Position numbers and translations under genes: made by a program. From Kamptonema formosum PCC 6407 (GTDB taxonomy: Bacteria; Cyanobacteriota; Cyanobacteriia; Cyanobacteriales; Microcoleaceae), in NCBI RefSeq assembly GCF_000332155.1, contig NZ_KB235904.1, forward strand, positions 1,198,490 through 1,262,489: a stretch of DNA of 64,000 nt, in the 5' to 3' direction. The notes under the pieces are model-generated. The model saw only the letters and a program-made list of their open reading frames with translations, was not told the origin of the DNA and searched no databases. This document shows, piece by piece, positions 9,453 through 17,717 of the stretch (the stretch's first letter is position 1; each line of letters opens with the position of its first letter).

Positions 9453-9642
9453 TAATTGTTAACTGTTAACTGTAACTGGTAATTGGTAATTGGTAATTGG
9501 TAATGGCTAATCGCTAATCGCTAATTACCCATTCTCCCATCCTCCCCCATCTCCCCCCATCTCCCCCCATCCTCCCCCATCTCCCCCCCTCTTCCCTAGC
9601 CCCTAGCCCCTAGCCCCTAGCCCCTTCTTCCTTCTTCCTTCT
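9453..9642. repeat. intergenic short tandem repeats
   Basis: The 190-bp cobH-cobI gap is repeats only: AATTGTTAACTGTTAACTG, TAATTGG x4, CTAATCG x2, CCATCTCCCC-type units and (TAGCCCC)n at 9593-9624. No gene or terminator was seen. Confidence 0.8.
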
Positions 9643-10353
9643 ATGACAAAATCTACTGGTAAATTATATGGACTGGGTATTGGCCCTGGCGATCCAGAGT
9701 TATTAACATTAAAAGCTTATCGGATTCTACAATCAGTACCCGTGATTGCCTATCCCGCAATGGAAAATGGTAAGGTTCTCGCACGGTCGATTGTAGCAGA
9801 TTATTTGCGGCCGGAACAAATAGAAATTCCCATGCCCTTGCCTTTTAGTCCAACGCGATCGTCTCAACCTTACTACGATATTGCCGCTGAGAAAATTGCT
9901 CATTATCTGAGTGAAGGACAGGATGTAGCAGTATTATGTGAAGGCGATCCGTTTTTGTTCGGTTCGTTTATGTACCTCTTCAATCGTTTGTCAGGCAAAT
10001 TTACCACTGAAGTTGTACCCGGAATTTCTTCAACTTTGGCAAGTGCGGCTCAGTTGGGTGCGCCGTTGACGTATCGTAATGATGTATTGAGTATTATGCC
10101 GGCAACACTTTCTGCGGAAATTCTGCGCGATCGCCTAGCTGTTGCTGACGCTGCTATCATTATTAAACTAGGCAGACACTTTAGCAAAGTCCGAGATGTA
10201 CTCATAGAGTTAGGGCTCTTTGAACGAGCATTATATATCGAACGAGCCACGATGCTCAATCAGCGGATAGTCGCGATCGCCCAAGTCGAGCCCGCAGAAG
10301 TTCCCTACTGGGCATTGATTGTAATTCCCAGTCAGCAAAAATCTGTCTCATAA
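9643..10353 (+). CDS. cobI: precorrin-2 C20-methyltransferase
   Basis: SAM-dependent tetrapyrrole methyltransferase that adds the C20 methyl to precorrin-2, the first step committed to cobalamin. It has 236 residues, the usual length. Family motifs are GLGIGPGDPELLTLKAYRIL at residues 10-30, the Gly-rich CEGDPFLFGSFMYLF near 105, VVPGISSTLASAAQLGAPL near 130 and ERATMLNQRIV near 205. It is the last gene of the riboswitch-headed cob run. The stop is followed directly by a heptamer array. Confidence 0.95.
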   Translation: MTKSTGKLYGLGIGPGDPELLTLKAYRILQSVPVIAYPAMENGKVLARSIVADYLRPEQIEIPMPLPFSPTRSSQPYYDIAAEKIAHYLSEGQDVAVLCEGDPFLFGSFMYLFNRLSGKFTTEVVPGISSTLASAAQLGAPLTYRNDVLSIMPATLSAEILRDRLAVADAAIIIKLGRHFSKVRDVLIELGLFERALYIERATMLNQRIVAIAQVEPAEVPYWALIVIPSQQKSVS

Positions 10354-10354
10354 G

Positions 10355-10387
10355 TAGGGGCTAGGGGCTAGGGGCTAGGGGCTAGGG
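10355..10387. repeat. STRR heptamer array (GGGGCTA)n
   Basis: About 4.5 tandem GGGGCTA units beginning one base after the cobI stop. This is the same heptamer as at 8711-8820, read on the other strand. Confidence 0.9.
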
Positions 10388-10584
10388 AAAGAGAGGAAGA
10401 GAGGTTAGGGAAGAACGATCCTCAAATCAAGGGTTTTAGAAATTCAGAACGTCCTAAGTGCTATACAATATTTTATAAACAAATAAGAATAACTTGCATT
10501 AAGATAATACATCAATGACTATAGATGGGTTTTCATACACCATCCTGTCAATGACCAGATGCAATAATCTATCATTATTGAACA

Positions 10585-11634
10585 ATGAGCATTTCTAGAC
10601 GTATTTTTCTTGCCAGCGGTACAGCAATGGCTGTCGTGGCAATGGGGGAACTAAGCAAAACAGCCCCAGTTGCAGCCCAAGCAGGAACCCTCAACCTTTA
10701 TTCAGCGCGTCATTACGACACCGATAATGCGTTGTACCAAAGCTTCACCAAAAAAACTGGGATCAAAGTTAACCTAGTTGAAGCGGATGCTGACCAACTA
10801 ATTGAACGGATCAAAAGTGAAGGCGCAAATAGTCCCGCTGATGTTTTCATCACCGTTGATGGTGGGCGTTTGTGGCGGGCGAAACAAGCGGGTATTCTGC
10901 AACCTGTATCATCAAGAGTGTTGACATCGGCAATTCCAGGGAGTTTGCGCGATCCTCAAGGTTTCTGGTTTGGCCTATCGCGCAGGGCGCGGGTGATTGT
11001 TTATAACAAAAGCAAGGTCAACCCCGCCCAGTTGTCAACCTATGAGGCGCTGACAGATCCTCGATGGAAAGGTAAGATTTTAGTGCGATCGTCCACTAAT
11101 ATCTATAACCAGTCTCTTGTTGGATCTATATTAGCAGCTCATGGGGGTCAAAAAACGGAAGCTTGGGCGCGAGGATTGGTGGCTAATTTTGCCCGTCCTC
11201 CAGAGGGAAATGATACGGCGCAAATCAAGGCTGTTGCTGATGGGGTAGGCGATCTTGCCCTTGTTAATACCTATTATGTCGCTCGGTTAGCGAAATCGCA
11301 AAAACCAGAAGAAAAGGCGATCGCAGCTAAAATTGGTGTGTTTTTCCCGAACCAGCGCGATCGCGGAACTCACGTTAATATTAGTGGTGGCGGTGTCGTC
11401 AAAACCTCCCGAAATAAAGCAGGCGCGATCAAATTCTTGGAACACCTAGCTAGTCGCGAAGCGCAACTGATTTTTGCTGGCGGTAATTATGAATATCCCG
11501 TGATTTCAGGTGTGGCGATCGATCCTGTAGTTGCTAGTTTTGGCACATTTAAATCTGACCCTCTCAACCCTGATGTGTTTGGGAAAAATAACCCCGAAGC
11601 TTTAAAGATTGCCGATCGCGCGGGATGGAAATAG
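10585..11634 (+). CDS. futA: ferric iron ABC transporter, periplasmic binding protein
   Basis: Substrate-binding protein of 349 residues from the FutA/IdiA/FbpA family. The N-terminus SISRRIFLASGTAMAVVAMG is a twin-arginine signal, cut near APVAAQA, so the folded protein is exported by Tat. Mature features are LYSARHYDTD at the start of the fold, DVFITVDGGRLWRAKQAG and NTYYVARL; the tyrosines in YSARHY and NTYY match the Fe(III)-coordinating ones of the family. The permease and ATPase genes lie downstream, beyond a pentapeptide gene and an insertion sequence. The upstream AT-rich stretch near 10480-10510 resembles a Fur site only weakly. Confidence 0.93.
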   Translation: MSISRRIFLASGTAMAVVAMGELSKTAPVAAQAGTLNLYSARHYDTDNALYQSFTKKTGIKVNLVEADADQLIERIKSEGANSPADVFITVDGGRLWRAKQAGILQPVSSRVLTSAIPGSLRDPQGFWFGLSRRARVIVYNKSKVNPAQLSTYEALTDPRWKGKILVRSSTNIYNQSLVGSILAAHGGQKTEAWARGLVANFARPPEGNDTAQIKAVADGVGDLALVNTYYVARLAKSQKPEEKAIAAKIGVFFPNQRDRGTHVNISGGGVVKTSRNKAGAIKFLEHLASREAQLIFAGGNYEYPVISGVAIDPVVASFGTFKSDPLNPDVFGKNNPEALKIADRAGWK

Positions 11635-11646
11635 AGAAGATCGTTT

Positions 11647-11843
11647 GGCGGTTGAAACCGCATCTACACAAAGGAAGTCCGCCTACGCGGACTAAAGAAT
11701 AAAGGAGATATTTAAGCCAAATTTGGTATCAGGAGTCAAAATTCACAATAATTCATGCTGAATTGTGACTCCTAAATTCTTCTGAATTCATTCTTCAGTC
11801 CGCGTAGGCGGACTTCCTTTGTGTAGATGCGGTTTCAACCGCC
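11647..11843. repeat. long palindromic element, 47-bp perfect arms
   Basis: Positions 11647-11693 and 11797-11843 are perfect reverse complements, starting GGCGGTTGAAACCGCATC and ending TACGCGGACT. The 103-bp interior also folds (AGGAGTCAAAATTCAC against its complement). Inside each arm is a shorter palindrome, AGTCCGCCTACGCGGACT. It lies directly after futA, could end transcription, and resembles a non-coding mobile or REP-like element. Confidence 0.9.
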
Positions 11844-11855
11844 GACTCTGAATCT

Positions 11856-11942
11856 CTCAATCAGAATCTGAATCCGATTCTGAATCTCTGAATCTGAATA
11901 TCTGAATCTCTGAATCTGAATATCTGAATCCGATCTGATTCC
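11856..11942. repeat. degenerate tandem repeat CTGAATCT/CTGAATAT
   Basis: A run of CTGAATCT, CTGAATAT and CCGATTCTGAAT units, low in complexity, between the palindromic element and the 3' end of the pentapeptide gene. Confidence 0.75.
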
Positions 11943-11955
11943 GATCCAATCTGTT

Positions 11956-12477
11956 TTAATTTTTAATTGTACCATCAGGCATCATTGCCCCTTTCAGATT
12001 TGCCCCTTTCAGATTTGCGCCTGTTAAATCCGCACTATTTAAGTCACTTTCACTTAAATCCGCATTACTGAGGTTAGCATTATTCAGTTTGGCCCCTCGT
12101 AAAAAAGCACCCTTAAGATTGGCATTACTCAAATCAGCATTGGTAAGATCCGCAGCAAATAAACCTGCCTTTTCCAGAGAAGCGCCTTTTAAATTTGCAC
12201 CTTTAAGATTGACGCTATCGAGTAAAGCTTCATTAAGCTTGACATTTTCTAGCATTGCACCTTCTAACTTAGCACTATTAAGATTAGCGCCTGTTAAATC
12301 AATGTTACTTAACTTAGCGCCAGTCAGATCGCATTCTTGACATTGCTTAGTTTTTTGTAATGTTTCAAGGGGAGTAGCCACCTGTTTTTGGCATCCCAAG
12401 GTGACAAAAATGGTAAGCAGTAAAAAGAAAATTGTGCCAGTAGTACGGGTAGACATTGCTAAATTTTTATGAATCAT
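11956..12477 (-). CDS. pentapeptide repeat lipoprotein
   Basis: Protein of 173 residues from ATG 12477. The N-terminus has a hydrophobic segment (GTIFFLLLTIFVTL) followed by GCQ, a lipobox, so it is probably a lipoprotein. From about residue 45 it is nearly all pentapeptide repeats of the A(D/N)LXX form (LTGANLNSAKLEGAMLENVK and on), about 22 units, which fold into a right-handed beta-helix. CQECDLTGAKL starts the first coil and MPDGTIKN ends it, a common cap in cyanobacterial members. Function is not known for this type. It sits between futA and the insertion sequence on the opposite strand. A GTG at 12489 is an alternative start. Confidence 0.88.
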   Translation of the reverse strand: MIHKNLAMSTRTTGTIFFLLLTIFVTLGCQKQVATPLETLQKTKQCQECDLTGAKLSNIDLTGANLNSAKLEGAMLENVKLNEALLDSVNLKGANLKGASLEKAGLFAADLTNADLSNANLKGAFLRGAKLNNANLSNADLSESDLNSADLTGANLKGANLKGAMMPDGTIKN

Positions 12478-12520
12478 GTTGATTTCCACAGGAATAATAT
12501 TAACTCTTAACCTTGAGTCC

Positions 12521-12626
12521 GACAGGGGTTAAAACCCCTGTCTCAAAGATCGAGTCCTCTGAAGAGGACTAAAAAACTCATTAGTCCTCTTCAGAGGACT
12601 TAATTTGTTAGACAGGGGTTTTAACC
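12521..12626. repeat. palindromic repeat element (left part, split by an insertion)
   Basis: Built from GACAGGGGTTAAAACCCCTGTC, then AGTCCTCTGAAGAGGACT twice in opposite senses, then GACAGGGGTTTTAACC. The expected end of the last arm (CCTGAC) is found at 14026-14031, past the insertion sequence, so the element was intact before the IS landed in it. Confidence 0.85.
12617..12626. repeat. 10-bp target site duplication, left copy
   Basis: GGTTTTAACC immediately before the IS left end; identical to 14016-14025 just after the right end. Confidence 0.93.
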
Positions 12627-14015
12627 CAGGGCGGTTTCATTCTCCGGTGCGATCGCGAAAAGTAAAAGCGATCGCGCTATCTGATAAGATTTTTAGCGAT
12701 CGCTCTTCATATAATAGATATGGATACTCTAATCTCTTTTTTGAAAAAAGTCAATGACCCACGCCAAACCAGCGGGAAAAGACATCCCTTATGGCTAATA
12801 TTACTATTGGTTATTATGGGATTCATGTTGGGTTATTTGGGATATAGAGATTTCGGAACCTTTGCTAAATGCAACCAAAAACTGATCGTTAAAACTTTTA
12901 ATCTCACTATTGATAGAGTCCCATCTTATTCTACTATTAGACGAGTAATGATGTTGGTCAATACCTCAGATTTAATCGACGCATTTAATCAATGGGCTAG
13001 TCAGCTAACTACCTCAATAGACTTGACTGATTGGGTATCAATTGATGGTAAATGTCTCAGAAGTACCTGCCAAAATCCCCAGAATAGCACTCACGATTTT
13101 GTCTCAATTGTGTCCTTATTCAGTCAGAATACTGGTTTGGTTGTCAGAGTCCAAAAATTTGAAAACAAAAAAAGTTCTGAAATCAGACAGGCGCAAGAGC
13201 TAGTCAAGGGTTATCCCGATCGAGGGAACATATTTACATTGGATGCTTTGCACTGTCAAAAAGAGACAACTACTTTGATTACTGAGTCTAAAAATGATTA
13301 TATTATCGCTCTTAAAGGCAATCAAAAAAACTTGTTTAAACAGGTTGTGAATATTATCGAAAATCAACCACCTAAAAGTCAAGCAGAATCAGTAGATATT
13401 AGTCATGGTCGTCACCTGGTTAGAAAGGTATCTGTCTTTGATATTCCTCCCCAGAAGCTCAAGGATTTTGAGAGATTAAAATGGGGTAATATTACCAGTT
13501 TAATTAAAGTGGAAAGAAGTGGCGCTCGTGGTAAAAAAGATTATGAACATCTTACTTATTACATTAGCAGCTTATCGGCATCAGCCGAAATATTTGCGTC
13601 AAAAATCCGAGGTCATTGGCTGATTGAAAATCAGTTACATTGGGTAAAAGATGTAGTTTTTAAGGAAGATATATGGCCGAGACATAACTACATAGCAGTC
13701 ACTAATTTATCGCTCCTATCAACCGTCGCTCTTAATCTTTACCGATTTTTAGGCTTTTCATCATTAACTTGCGGTCAAAGATGGCTAAACTACAAGCTAG
13801 AAAAACTGATAATTTCACTCAATTAAAAAGGTAGATTAGCTCAATTATTCAATAATAATTACCCAGCTAAACTTTTCAAACCCATGTACAGCAATAAATT
13901 TGATTTATTCAACTATCAATAAAATTGATAGTTGAATTTTTAGTGTTCGCGGATGACTTGAATATTTTCATTCAGAATTTTAGCTCTGCTAAAATTCGAG
14001 AATGAAACCGCCCTG
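12627..14015. mobile_element. complete ISAs1-type insertion sequence
   Basis: 1389-bp element. Its ends are perfect 18-bp inverted repeats, CAGGGCGGTTTCATTCTC at 12627-12644 and the complement at 13998-14015. It is flanked by the 10-bp duplication GGTTTTAACC and carries one intact transposase gene. A hairpin (AATTTTAGC loop GCTAAAATT) sits just inside the right end. Intact ends, intact gene and perfect duplication suggest recent transposition. It separates futA from futB/futC. Confidence 0.95.
12720..13826 (+). CDS. ISAs1 family transposase
   Basis: Full-length DDE transposase of 368 residues. The N-terminal DUF-type region (DPRQTSGKRHPLWLILLL) is characteristic of ISAs1 members. Catalytic residues: Asp in WVSIDGKCLRS (about 107), Asp in FTLDALHCQKE (about 175), and Glu in RGHWLIENQLHWVKDVVF (about 308). 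The frame is uninterrupted and reaches NLYRFLGF near the end, so it is probably active. The start ATG follows ATAATAGAT; no clear ribosome site is seen, which is common in IS genes. Confidence 0.96.
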   Translation: MDTLISFLKKVNDPRQTSGKRHPLWLILLLVIMGFMLGYLGYRDFGTFAKCNQKLIVKTFNLTIDRVPSYSTIRRVMMLVNTSDLIDAFNQWASQLTTSIDLTDWVSIDGKCLRSTCQNPQNSTHDFVSIVSLFSQNTGLVVRVQKFENKKSSEIRQAQELVKGYPDRGNIFTLDALHCQKETTTLITESKNDYIIALKGNQKNLFKQVVNIIENQPPKSQAESVDISHGRHLVRKVSVFDIPPQKLKDFERLKWGNITSLIKVERSGARGKKDYEHLTYYISSLSASAEIFASKIRGHWLIENQLHWVKDVVFKEDIWPRHNYIAVTNLSLLSTVALNLYRFLGFSSLTCGQRWLNYKLEKLIISLN

Positions 14016-14025
14016 GGTTTTAACC
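14016..14025. repeat. 10-bp target site duplication, right copy
   Basis: GGTTTTAACC directly after the IS right end; matches 12617-12626. Confidence 0.93.
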
Positions 14026-14067
14026 CCTGACCGCTTTCAGCTTAAGTTGACACTAATGCTTCTTCCT

Positions 14068-14099
14068 CTAGCCCCTAGCCCCTAGCCCCTAGCCCCTAG
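14068..14099. repeat. STRR heptamer array (TAGCCCC)n overlapping the futB stop
   Basis: Four tandem TAGCCCC units. On the minus strand the last one supplies the final codons and TAG stop of futB. Confidence 0.9.
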
Positions 14100-15798
14100 T
14101 TGAAGACTGGCGCGATCGCGCAATTTTCCAACTTAATAAAATAACTGGTAACATCCCCACTAAAACAATTGCTAAAGCTGGGCCTGAAGCTTCAGCTAAT
14201 CTCTCATCTGAGGCAAGCTGATAAGTTCGTACAGCCAAGGTATCAAAGTTAAAAGGTCTTATAATTATAGTAGCAGGTAACTCTTTCATTACATCCACAA
14301 ACACTAACATCATCGCAGTTAATAGACCTCCCGTCATCATTGGCGTATGTACTGTAACTAAAGTTTGCATCGGACTATAACCCAAACTTCTCGCCGCATC
14401 ATCTAAATTAGGCTTGATTTTACTCAAACTTGACTCAACTGCATTTAACGAAACAGCTAGGAATCTAACTAAATAAGCAAAGACTAAAGCTGCGATCGTA
14501 CCGCTTAATAATAAGCCAGTAGAAATTCCGAAATTTTCGCGCATCCAACCATCAAATAAATTGTCAAATTTGCCAATGGGAACCAGAATGCCAACTGCAA
14601 TTACAGAACCTGGCACAGCATAGCCCATTGCCGCAATGCGAGTTCCTAATTGCACTCCTAAGTTGGGATATAATCGTAAGCCGTAAGCCATAATTAAGGC
14701 AATAATTACGGCTAAAATTGCTGTTAGCGTTGCCAAAATCAAACTATTGCTGGCAAATACAAAAAAGCGGTCGTCTAAAGTTAGTTGCCAATTGGCTAAG
14801 GTCAAATTGACTAAAAGACTGGCGGGCAATAAAAAGCCAAAAAATAGCGGTAGAAAACAACTAATTATCGCTAAAAATTCCCTAATTCCGTTAAGCTGAT
14901 AAGTTTGTAGTTGGCGATAACGACTGCTAGCTTGATAATATTTAGTCCGACTGCGCGACCAGCGTTCTAGTAAAATTAGGCCCAGAACAAATAATAATAA
15001 CATGGCAGCTAATTGATTGGCGGCAATCCTTTCTCCCATGCCAAACCAAGTCCGATATATACCTGTAGTGAAAGTATCAACTCCAAAATACTGAACAGTG
15101 CCATAATCGTTAAGAGTTTCCATCAAAGCCAGCGCTAAACCTGCAATTATTGCTGGTCTTGCCATTGGTAAGGCAACTGTAAAAAAACTCCGCCAAGGAC
15201 TACAGCCCAGGATTCTACTAGCTTCTAGGGTACAAGTTGATTGCTCTAAAAATGCAACTCTTGCTAATAGATAGACGTAGGGATATAAAACCAAGATTAG
15301 CATTAAGATTGCTCCAGGGAGCGATCGCACGTTAGGAAACCAGTAGTCTCCGTAACTCCAGCCAAAAACATAACGCAAAGCAGTCTGGACTGGGCCGGAA
15401 AATTCTAAAAAGTCTGTATAAATATAAGCTAAAACATAAGCTGGGGCGGCTAAAGGTAATAGTAACGCCCATTCAAATAGGCGACTGGCCCGAAAGCGAC
15501 ACATTGTTACTAACCAGGCGCATCCTACGCCAATTACAACCACACCACAGCCGACACCGATCGCTAACCAGAAAGAGTTGAGGATATAACGAGTTAAAAC
15601 TGTATCAGTTAAATGCTGCCACGTATCTTTAGCTTCAAAAAAGATACTGGATAAGACGCTGAGGATGGGTATGGCGATCGGCAATGCTAAAGCGATAACC
15701 GCAACTGTCCACCCACTAGCGGATAAACTGGGTAAGTTCGACAACCTTTTGATTCTGCTGATGGCTGTTTGTTGTAGCGATCGTTTGGAATTTTCCAT
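14089..15798 (-). CDS. futB: ferric iron ABC transporter permease
   Basis: Inner-membrane permease of 569 residues, a fusion of two BPD_transp_1 domains as in FbpB/FutB. About twelve hydrophobic segments are visible. The EAA loops that contact the ATPase are EASRILGCSPWRSFFTVALP (about residue 193) and DAARSLGYSPMQTLVTVHTP (about 470). The start is ATG 15798. The C-terminus SSTRG plus stop is written by a heptamer repeat array, so the last residues are probably not ancestral. It is divergent from futC, with a Fur-like site in the shared promoter region. It works with FutA and FutC to import Fe(III). Confidence 0.93.
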   Translation of the reverse strand: MENSKRSLQQTAISRIKRLSNLPSLSASGWTVAVIALALPIAIPILSVLSSIFFEAKDTWQHLTDTVLTRYILNSFWLAIGVGCGVVVIGVGCAWLVTMCRFRASRLFEWALLLPLAAPAYVLAYIYTDFLEFSGPVQTALRYVFGWSYGDYWFPNVRSLPGAILMLILVLYPYVYLLARVAFLEQSTCTLEASRILGCSPWRSFFTVALPMARPAIIAGLALALMETLNDYGTVQYFGVDTFTTGIYRTWFGMGERIAANQLAAMLLLFVLGLILLERWSRSRTKYYQASSRYRQLQTYQLNGIREFLAIISCFLPLFFGFLLPASLLVNLTLANWQLTLDDRFFVFASNSLILATLTAILAVIIALIMAYGLRLYPNLGVQLGTRIAAMGYAVPGSVIAVGILVPIGKFDNLFDGWMRENFGISTGLLLSGTIAALVFAYLVRFLAVSLNAVESSLSKIKPNLDDAARSLGYSPMQTLVTVHTPMMTGGLLTAMMLVFVDVMKELPATIIIRPFNFDTLAVRTYQLASDERLAEASGPALAIVLVGMLPVILLSWKIARSRQSSTRG

Positions 15799-15860
15799 TG
15801 GGCAATAAACTGTCTAGCTTGCTATTCTATCAGTAGGTGTAAACATTAGTCAAGTCTTTA

Positions 15861-15875
15861 TGAGAATTTATATCA
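15861..15875. promoter_or_regulatory. candidate Fur box between futB and futC
   Basis: TGAGAATTTATATCA fits the 7-1-7 Fur model TGATAATnATTATCA at 11 of 14 positions. It lies 50 bp before futC and 62 bp before futB in their divergent promoter region, where iron-dependent repression of both genes would be expected. Confidence 0.5.
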
Positions 15876-15925
15876 CTAAACTGGTTTATTGTAGAATAGT
15901 AAGTTGTTGATTATTTATAGCAATA

Positions 15926-17014
15926 ATGACTCGACCTGTAATTCTGCATTTGGATGGTGTCACAAAACAGTATGCCCAAGCAGCATCACCTGCGGTGGCA
16001 TCCGTCACCCTGACCTTACATCAGGGAGATATACTGGGGTTGTTGGGGCCGTCGGGTTGTGGGAAAACAACGTTGCTGCGGTTAATTGCTGGTTTTGAAC
16101 AGTTACAAGCAGGGGCGATCGCTTTAGCAGGAAAAACTGTAGCCAGTGTTACGATGTCACTCCCCCCGGAACAGCGAGACATTGGTATGGTGTTTCAAGA
16201 CTATGCACTTTTCCCCCATTTAACAGTGGCGAAAAATGTAGCTTTTGGCTTGAAATATCAAGGGAAAGAGTCAAAGCATAATATTAACAAAGGTGTCGCA
16301 GAAGCTTTAGCATTAGTAGGGCTAGAAGGATTAGAAAACCGCTATCCCCATGAATTATCTGGGGGTCAGCAACAAAGAGTAGCTTTAGCCCGTGCTTTAG
16401 CCCCTAGACCTGCGATTATTTTATTAGATGAACCCTTAAGTAATTTAGATGTACAAGTAAGGTTAAGATTGCGTCAGGAAGTCCGCGATATTCTCAAAAC
16501 CACAAAAACTTCTGGGGTATTTGTCACCCACGATCGCGAAGAAGCACTTTCGATTTCAGATTGGGTAGCGGTAATGCGTCAAGGCAAATTAGAACAGTTT
16601 GGCACTCCAGAGGAAGTTTATCGAGAACCAGCATCTAGATTTGTGGCGGAATTTGTGACGCAAGCTAATTTTGTATCTGCATCCCTGAAGCAGGATATTT
16701 GGGAAACAGAAGTAGGTTGTTTTGCCGTTAAAGGAGATTCCTTTGTACAAGTTCCCTGCGATGTTTATACTCAAGGAGAATTGATGATTCGACAGGAAGA
16801 TTTGAGTTTATTTTTAGATGAAAATTCGGCGGTTGTGATTTGCGATCGCCAATTTTTAGGTAGAGAAAATCGGTATTGTTTACAAACTCCTTCGGGACAA
16901 AAGTTGTATGCACTTACAACCACAGGAAATGTCTTTCCCATTGGTTCTAAAGTTCGGTTATCTTGTGGCGATAATTCTCCCCTAGCTTTCTTTGTTGGTA
17001 ATCCGACAAGATAA
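15926..17014 (+). CDS. futC: ferric iron ABC transporter ATP-binding protein
   Basis: ABC ATPase of 362 residues that energises FutB. Visible are Walker A GPSGCGKTTLL (about residue 42), Q-loop FQDYALFPHLTV, signature LSGGQQQRVALARAL (about 142), Walker B AIILLDEPLSNLD and H-loop FVTHDREEAL. After about residue 240 comes a TOBE-type beta domain (VRLSCGDNSPLAFF at the end), as in FbpC. The start ATG follows TTTATAGCAATA. A Fur-like site lies 50 bp upstream. Confidence 0.94.
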   Translation: MTRPVILHLDGVTKQYAQAASPAVASVTLTLHQGDILGLLGPSGCGKTTLLRLIAGFEQLQAGAIALAGKTVASVTMSLPPEQRDIGMVFQDYALFPHLTVAKNVAFGLKYQGKESKHNINKGVAEALALVGLEGLENRYPHELSGGQQQRVALARALAPRPAIILLDEPLSNLDVQVRLRLRQEVRDILKTTKTSGVFVTHDREEALSISDWVAVMRQGKLEQFGTPEEVYREPASRFVAEFVTQANFVSASLKQDIWETEVGCFAVKGDSFVQVPCDVYTQGELMIRQEDLSLFLDENSAVVICDRQFLGRENRYCLQTPSGQKLYALTTTGNVFPIGSKVRLSCGDNSPLAFFVGNPTR

Positions 17015-17050
17015 AGGCCTCAACCTCTCAGTCCCTTTTCCACTTCTCCC

Positions 17051-17176
17051 TAAGCTGTTGAACATTTAAAATAGATTGTAGGGTGCGTCAGTCCGAAGTT
17101 TTTCCCGTTTAAGCGTAAGTGTTCTAGCTGACGCACTCTACAAGCCTAGTTAGTGGTTTAAATGCACAACAGCTTA
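17051..17176. repeat. MITE-like palindromic element
   Basis: 126 bp. The ends TAAGCTGTTGAACATTTAAA and TTTAAATGCACAACAGCTTA are inverted with two mismatches, and inside them TTGTAGGGTGCGTCAG (17076-17091) pairs with CTGACGCACTCTACAA (17128-17143). There is no coding frame. TA at both ends suggests an IS630/Tc1-type non-autonomous element. Confidence 0.8.
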
Positions 17177-17575
17177 CTGTCTCCACCTCTCCCTGGCCTC
17201 TCCTCAGAGGAGAGGAAATTAGATGTATCACAGCTTTATAGTTGAGGAACTATTGTTATCAATCAGTTCTTTTGCTGGTTATTTTTAATTATTAAAAAGC
17301 TTGAGTCGAATTATGTCGCAACCGAATTCAGCACCAGAGGAGCGCTTGATCTTCCTTAAGAAAGAGAAAATTTATTTAAAGACTCATTATTCTTAATAGA
17401 GAGCTAAATCCAAATAATCGAGATAATAACCTGAAGGTTTCAAAATGCACCTTGGGGGGTTTCTAGTATTCTATAAATATCTAGAAAACCCTGTCTGTTG
17501 TTGGCTTTTAACTCGATAAACTCTCTTTAGAGAGAGCGAATTTGTCGAAAGGACTAAGTAAATAGCCATAGAAAT
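17177..17575. other. intergenic stretch without a visible gene
   Basis: About 400 bp, AT-rich, with CTCTCCTCAGAGGAGAG palindromic at 17203-17219 and TCTCTTTAGAGAGAG at 17522-17536. No convincing reading frame or RNA gene was seen. Confidence 0.4.
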
Positions 17576-17683
17576 AGGACTTACGCAGGTCGTCCCAGAA
17601 ACCTGGTTTTTGAGAGAATCTGTGGGTAAAAACGAAGTATTTTCGGAAAAAAATCGGTTTATGAGGTTGGGTTCGTAAGTCCT
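17576..17683. repeat. AGGACTTACGC / AAACCCGGTTT dispersed repeat
   Basis: Bounded by AGGACTTACG and CGTAAGTCCT in inverted sense, with AAACCTGGTTTTTGAGAGAA inside. It belongs to the repeat family that also occurs at 20663-20762, 24420-24635 and 25161-25309, and ends 34 bp before the alcohol dehydrogenase ATG. Confidence 0.75.
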
Positions 17684-17717
17684 GAGAAAGTACCAATTGA
17701 CAGGAGAGGAAAAAACA

